The translations under genes were made by a program, and so were the position numbers. 64,000 bases of DNA. Origin: Zingiber officinale (taxonomy: Eukaryota; Streptophyta; Magnoliopsida; Zingiberales; Zingiberaceae). Below, one piece after another: positions 59,956 through 64,000 of this stretch. The DNA is taken from the NCBI RefSeq assembly GCF_018446385.1, contig NC_055996.1:132666532-132730531 (forward strand). Direction: 5' to 3'. Numbering within the stretch: the first letter of the stretch is position 1; the number at the start of each line of letters is the position of its first letter. The notes below the pieces were generated by a model. It was not told the origin of the DNA. It ran no database searches and was given only the letters and a program-made list of their open reading frames with translations.

Positions 59956-60279
59956 GGCTCTCCAAACTCGATCTCGATCGCTCTAACAACGAGCCCCCGA
60001 TCCGTTTTGTTATCGCATCTTGACTTATGTGTCTGGTCGGTTTTTATATACCCTCAATTTCCCCAGGATCTTAAAAACAAAAAGGATGGCTTTTGAAGAA
60101 GTATTTTATTAGGTGGATTAATTTGAAAATTTTGGATGGGGTGATTTTTAATATTTAAGAATCAATGAGGGGGCAATTGTTACTTTGTCCTTCCACCAAT
60201 ACTGTGCTATGGATTTTCCTAAAACCCTATCATGCTCCTCTTCGTCCACAATTGATTACTACGCTAGCCCATCGACTCC
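59956..60279. promoter_or_regulatory. Shared promoter between p24 (-) and SDR copy 1 (+)
   Basis: The two start codons are divergent and 324 bp apart. A TATATA word at about 60045-60050 is the only TATA-like sequence and could serve either direction. The p24 side (59956-60000) is GC-rich leader. No experimental basis; layout only. Confidence 0.5.
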
Positions 60280-61068
60280 ATGGCCGACGCCCTCCCCCTC
60301 TCTGGCCGGATCGCCATCGTCACCGGCGCCGCCCGCGGCATTGGTCGCAGTGTCGCCATCCACCTTGCCTCCCTCGGCGCCTCCCTCGGCGCCTCCCTCA
60401 TTCTCGGCGACAGCTCCGATTCCCCCTCTGCAGAACAACTTGCCGCCGAGCTCAATGCCTCCCCTGTTAACCCACCTCGCGTCGTCGCCCTCCGCGTGGA
60501 CGTGTCCGACGCCGGTGACGTAAAATCCCACTTCAATGCCGCAGAATCCGCCTTCGGCTGCCGCGCCCATATCGTCGTCTCCTGCGCCGGGATCTGCGAC
60601 GAGAAGTACCTATCCCTGGCTGAAACCTCCAACGAGGTCTGGGAACGTACCTTCGCCGTCAACGCCCGAAGGGACTTCCTTTGCTGCCGGGAGGCGGCGA
60701 ATCGGCTGGTCCGCGGCGGAGAGGGGCGGATCGTGTGCTTCTCGTCCTCGGAGGTGGGTGGGCTCCCGCCTGGGTACGGGGCGTGCGTGGCGTCGAAGGC
60801 GGCGGTGGAGGTGATGGTGAGGGAGCTGGCGAAGGAGCTGAAGGGGACGGGGATCACGGCCAACTGCGTGGCGCCCGGGTCAGTGAAAACGCCGATGTGC
60901 TACGAGGGGAAGAGCGACGAGGTGGTGCAGAGCACATTGGAGGAGGGTCCGATGGGGCGACTGGGGGAGGTGGAGGACATCGCACCGGTGGTGGGGTTCC
61001 TGTGCACCGACGGCGGCGGGTGGGTGAACTGGCAGGTCGTCCGAGTCAACGGAGGCTACATGATTTGA
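60280..61068 (+). CDS. SDR reductase-like protein with catalytic Tyr replaced by Cys (copy 1)
   Basis: Intronless, 262 aa, of the NADPH-dependent aldehyde reductase-like (short-chain dehydrogenase) group. The Rossmann motif TGAARGIG is at residues 15-22, the CAG of the NNAG-like motif is at 102-104, and VNAR is at 127-130. The Ser block FSSSEVG is present. At the active site the family has YxASK, but here it reads CVASK: residue 169 is Cys (TGC, 60784-60786) where copy 2 has Tyr (TAC). Lys173 is kept. A small in-frame duplication (SLGA repeated, residues 31-38) accounts for the extra length, and the usual WVNGQ motif near the end is WVNWQ. Without the Tyr proton donor, normal reductase activity is unlikely. 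It may be a pseudoenzyme or a young dying copy. It lies 639 bp upstream of copy 2. Confidence 0.9.
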   Translation: MADALPLSGRIAIVTGAARGIGRSVAIHLASLGASLGASLILGDSSDSPSAEQLAAELNASPVNPPRVVALRVDVSDAGDVKSHFNAAESAFGCRAHIVVSCAGICDEKYLSLAETSNEVWERTFAVNARRDFLCCREAANRLVRGGEGRIVCFSSSEVGGLPPGYGACVASKAAVEVMVRELAKELKGTGITANCVAPGSVKTPMCYEGKSDEVVQSTLEEGPMGRLGEVEDIAPVVGFLCTDGGGWVNWQVVRVNGGYMI

Positions 61069-61707
61069 TCCCTCTCAGACTCTCAGTATTCAGTTATCAA
61101 GTTTCCCGCTCGCCATCTTCAGCTCCCTGTGTGCCATTTTCCGTCTTGCTTCTCTGTTATGTGTATTGTGTAGCGTCCCCGGCCATGAATGCTGGTTTCT
61201 CTTGCTGCTCCGTTGTGACTGTCGTTAGGGCAGGTCTTTAGATCTAGTGTGTCATTTCCCTTTAGCCATGTAGTTTGCTCTGTCGTGACTGTCAATTTCA
61301 TTTCTCAGTTGATTGAATCTTTGGGGAATCAATTGTTTTCTTTGAGATCGATAGAAGTATTCTCCTTATATTCCATTGTTGAAGTCCAAAAGACAGTAAA
61401 ATGCATAAATCTAATTAAAATGGACACTTTAATAGAGTATAGTATTTATTTATGTTTTGAAAATACTCAATTAAAGATGTGAAAATAATAGATAATGTTT
61501 ATCTTAATTACTGTCTAAATAACTAAATTTAATGCATAAATATTAGAGCGAAAATACGAGAGAGAAAAATAGTGATACAAGGGATATTAGTTTGAACTTG
61601 AAGTACCTTTCATTGGAGTGGACCAAGCGGCCTTTTCCCGATTTTAAGGGATTTTGCTTTGCTTCCGGCCTTAATTTCGTCCCCAAATTAAAACCCTAAT
61701 CGACTCC
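61069..61707. other. Spacer between the two SDR copies
   Basis: Holds the 3' UTR of copy 1 and the promoter of copy 2. AT-rich from 61380 to 61600. The 30 bp before each ATG are alike (AACCCTAATCGACTCCATGGCC in copy 2, CTAGCCCATCGACTCCATGGCC in copy 1), so the duplication included the leader end. Confidence 0.6.
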
Positions 61708-62481
61708 ATGGCCGCCGCCCTCCCCCTTTCTGGTCGCGTCGCTATTGTCACGGGCGCCTCCCGCGGCATCGGCCGCGCCATCGCCACACACCTTGCCTCC
61801 CTCGGCGCTTTCCTCGTCCTCGGCTATTCCTCCAACTCCGTCGCTGCTGACCAACTCGCTTCCCAGCTTAACTCCTCCTCAGACCAACCCCCCCGCGCCG
61901 TTTCCGTCCGCGCGGACGTCTCCGACGCCGACGCAGTCAAATTCCTCTTCGACGCCGCGGAGTCCGCCTTCGGCGGCCGCGCCCACATCTTCATCGCGTG
62001 CGCCGGCGTCCTCGACGACAAGTACCCGACCCTGGCCGCCACCACGGACGAGGACTGGGACCGCACCTTCGCCGTCAACACCCGAGGGGCTTTCCTCTGC
62101 TGCCGGGAGGCCGCGAATCGGCTGGTCCGCGGCGGCGGGGGTCGGATCGTGTGCATCACGTCCTCGTCAGTGGTATCGCTCCGGCCACGGCACGCGGCGT
62201 ACGTGGCGTCTAAGGCGGCGGTGGAGGCGATGGTCAAGGTGCTGGCGAAGGAGATGAAGGGAACGGGGATCACGGCCAACTGCGTGGCTCCGGGGCCTGT
62301 GGCGACGGAGATGTTCTTCGCGGGGAAGAGCGACGAGTGGGTGAAGAGGATAGTGGAGGAGTGTCCGCTGGGACGTCTGGGGGAGGTGGAGGACATCGCG
62401 CCGGTGGTGGGGTTCCTGTGCACCGACGGCGGCGAGTGGGTGAACGGGCAGGTGGTCCGAGCCAATGGAGGATACACTTAG
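61708..62481 (+). CDS. NADPH-dependent aldehyde reductase-like SDR (copy 2)
   Basis: Intronless, 257 aa. A complete SDR active site is present: TGASRGIG (15-22), CAG (98-100), VNTRG (123-127), Ser block ITSSSV (150-155) and YVASK (Tyr165, Lys169). The family's NCVAPGPVATEMFFAGKS and WVNGQVV...NGGY motifs follow. Plant relatives reduce reactive aldehydes with NADPH, some of them in chloroplasts; no transit peptide is visible here, so it is likely cytosolic. About 75-80 percent alike to copy 1 by eye. The stop codon TAG uses TA from a TTA target site and G from the Harbinger-like element that starts at 62481. The original C-terminus may therefore have been altered by a residue or more. Confidence 0.93.
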   Translation: MAAALPLSGRVAIVTGASRGIGRAIATHLASLGAFLVLGYSSNSVAADQLASQLNSSSDQPPRAVSVRADVSDADAVKFLFDAAESAFGGRAHIFIACAGVLDDKYPTLAATTDEDWDRTFAVNTRGAFLCCREAANRLVRGGGGRIVCITSSSVVSLRPRHAAYVASKAAVEAMVKVLAKEMKGTGITANCVAPGPVATEMFFAGKSDEWVKRIVEECPLGRLGEVEDIAPVVGFLCTDGGEWVNGQVVRANGGYT

Positions 62482-63933
62482 GGTCTGTTTACTTGGGATG
62501 ATGGATTCAAAAATTAAAGAAAGTTTTCTGTACAGAAAACTTTCTGTTGTTTATTTCATGCAAACGGATAGACTATTAATCGTTTCCCTTGTTTACTTAC
62601 TTTGAAATAGTCGAAGGATGGATTTATGAATCCATCCACCGATTGAATTGTTAACAAATTTTTATCCACCCAAAATCGGGCGGAACACCATTCTTTCCTT
62701 CTCGTCATCTCTCACGTCCTGTCCTCAACCTCGCGAGTCGCCGATAGTCCTACGCAATTGGCCAAAACACAGGTCTCCTCACGGCCACTCGCGAATAACG
62801 ACGTCCCCTCATGACCGCTCGGTTTACTAGCAGCGTCTCCTCACGGCTTTGTTCACGCCAAACCATTTCTCACTACCTTGGGTTGTACCGCTTCTACCTC
62901 CGCCATAGGTTCTCCGATTGGGATTCCGGATTCCGGTTATCTGCCTCACCAACCATCCTTCGCTCTGTGTCTTCGCCACGGCGGTTCATGACCAAGAGGA
63001 AGGATTCCTGGAGCTAGGCAGTGCAACACACAAGCAGCTGAGATGGTTGTGGCTCTTGACGTCGGCAGTAATACAGGGGAAGTGGCAGTGGAAGGTGTGG
63101 GAACACTCCGCCTTAAACACCGGCGTCCCCTAGCTCACCTTCGGGCTTTGCGAACAAATCCGGCAACGACTCTACTAAAAGAACAAGCTGCAAACTTTAG
63201 TATGTGAACAAAAACCTGTAAAACGAAAAAGCTATCCAATGAAATCTCAAAGCCAAAAGCCAGGAATTAGATTGATTTAAAGAAAAAAAAGGAACCTTGG
63301 AGAAGTTCTTGAAGAGGGCAAATTTAGAAGGGGATCTCGGAGACAAAGGTGTAGAGAAGGCCTTTCTATGAAACAGAGCAGTGTTGCGACTCCGACGGTA
63401 GTACCGGCTGCAATGACTGGGGCTCGCGAAGCTCTGGCGCTAACACGAGCCGCGGCGTGGACGGATTACTGTGCCTTTTGCCGTCGGATAAAAATCCAAG
63501 CTTGGCATAACTCCTCGAACTAGGTACAGGACCGAGCGTGACAACCCTCTCGGTTGCTATGGCTTCCGCCACCTCTCGCCGGGCCACCGTGCAAAAAGCT
63601 CTCCGCCCCTCTAGTTCCCATACCTCTCCTCCTCTTCTGCACTTTTCTTCTTCTCCACTACACCTTAATTATTATTGTCCAGTATCTCCCTTCTCTAACC
63701 TTCTAGTCCCCCTTGGAATACCTCTACCAGATCTGTCATCGCTATACAACAACACTTTTTTATTTCTTTTGCTGCTTCATTTCTTCCGTTCTCTTCCTTC
63801 TCTTCTCTCTTCCTTCCCTATTCCCTAGGGATTCTCTTCTTTCTTTGTCCTTTTCCCTCCCCTTCCCCTAGAGATTTTTTTCTTTAGCTGATTCCTTTCC
63901 CTCGTTGATCCGTCTCTCTGAGTAAACTGACCC
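62481..63933. mobile_element. PIF/Harbinger-like non-autonomous DNA transposon, 1,453 bp
   Basis: The ends are inverted: GGGTCTGTTTACT on the left, and GGGTCAGTTTACT as the reverse complement of the right end (13 of the first 14 bases if T/A is the only mismatch). Both sides carry TTA (62478-62480 and 63934-63936), the 3-bp target duplication of PIF/Harbinger. No transposase frame is seen inside. The interior has C/T-rich patches and short meaningless frames. Confidence 0.75.
62518..62545. repeat. Perfect 28-bp palindrome
   Basis: AGAAAGTTTTCTGT followed directly by ACAGAAAACTTTCT, with no loop bases. It lies 37 bp inside the left end of the Harbinger-like element and could be a subterminal signal or an old insertion trace. 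Confidence 0.85.
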
Positions 63934-64000
63934 TTAGAATGCGTTTTGGCGAGGACTAATCAGTATTGTAATATAATTTGGTTTATAAAGTAATAAATTT

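Noticed and set aside
60264-60863. Long antisense frames over both SDR genes (also 61824-62477)
   Set aside because: They mirror GC-rich coding sequence of the sense genes and have no recognisable domain.
1-64000. tRNA, rRNA or other stable RNA genes
   Set aside because: I looked for cloverleaf and A/B box pairs. Those found (15790-16013 and 53413-53625) are SINE heads, not complete tRNAs.

Overview
This is a 64-kb piece of a plant nuclear genome. Split genes with GT-AG introns, plant-specific families (WEB/DUF827, CaM-dependent NAD kinase, MRS2, p24-beta) and dense Copia, Gypsy, LINE, SINE and MITE debris all point to an angiosperm. A monocot, possibly the ginger order, is my best guess from the LTR types rich in GGATCGATCC palindromes, but that is recall and not proof.

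Layout. Left (1-5.3 kb): a WEB-family coiled-coil protein gene on +. Centre-left (5.6-23 kb): a nest of transposons. An antisense LINE is split by a 5.9-kb gag-only Copia element that has a clean 5-bp target duplication and oddly inverted end repeats. A tRNA-derived SINE lies in or next to the LINE. Next come a Copia remnant on +, a Gypsy LTR on - built of 59-bp and 108-bp tandem repeats, and a Copia gag plus LTR on -. A FAR1-type DNA-binding domain fragment closes the block. Centre (24-33 kb): a small four-exon gene for an unrecognised 191-aa protein, a possible 91-aa gene, a LINE tail, and a complete YIF1 gene. Centre-right (33-46 kb): a TIR element with a GC-rich minisatellite, a solo Copia LTR, a complete NADKc-type calmodulin-dependent NAD kinase gene (8 exons, 513 aa), and another solo LTR. 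Right (46-64 kb): an 11-exon MRS2 magnesium transporter on - (380 aa) whose introns hold a MITE, a 2.3-kb solo LTR and a SINE. It is followed by a p24-beta cargo receptor gene on -, which is divergent from a tandem pair of intronless SDR reductase genes on +. A 1.45-kb PIF/Harbinger-like element abuts the second SDR.

The host genes are ordinary housekeeping functions (chloroplast movement, ER-Golgi traffic, Mg2+ transport, NADP supply, aldehyde reduction) and do not form a pathway cluster. The most interesting signals are three. The upstream SDR has Cys in place of the catalytic Tyr. The stop codon of the downstream SDR is completed by the first base of the Harbinger-like insertion. The gag-only Copia element carries terminal repeats in inverted arrangement.
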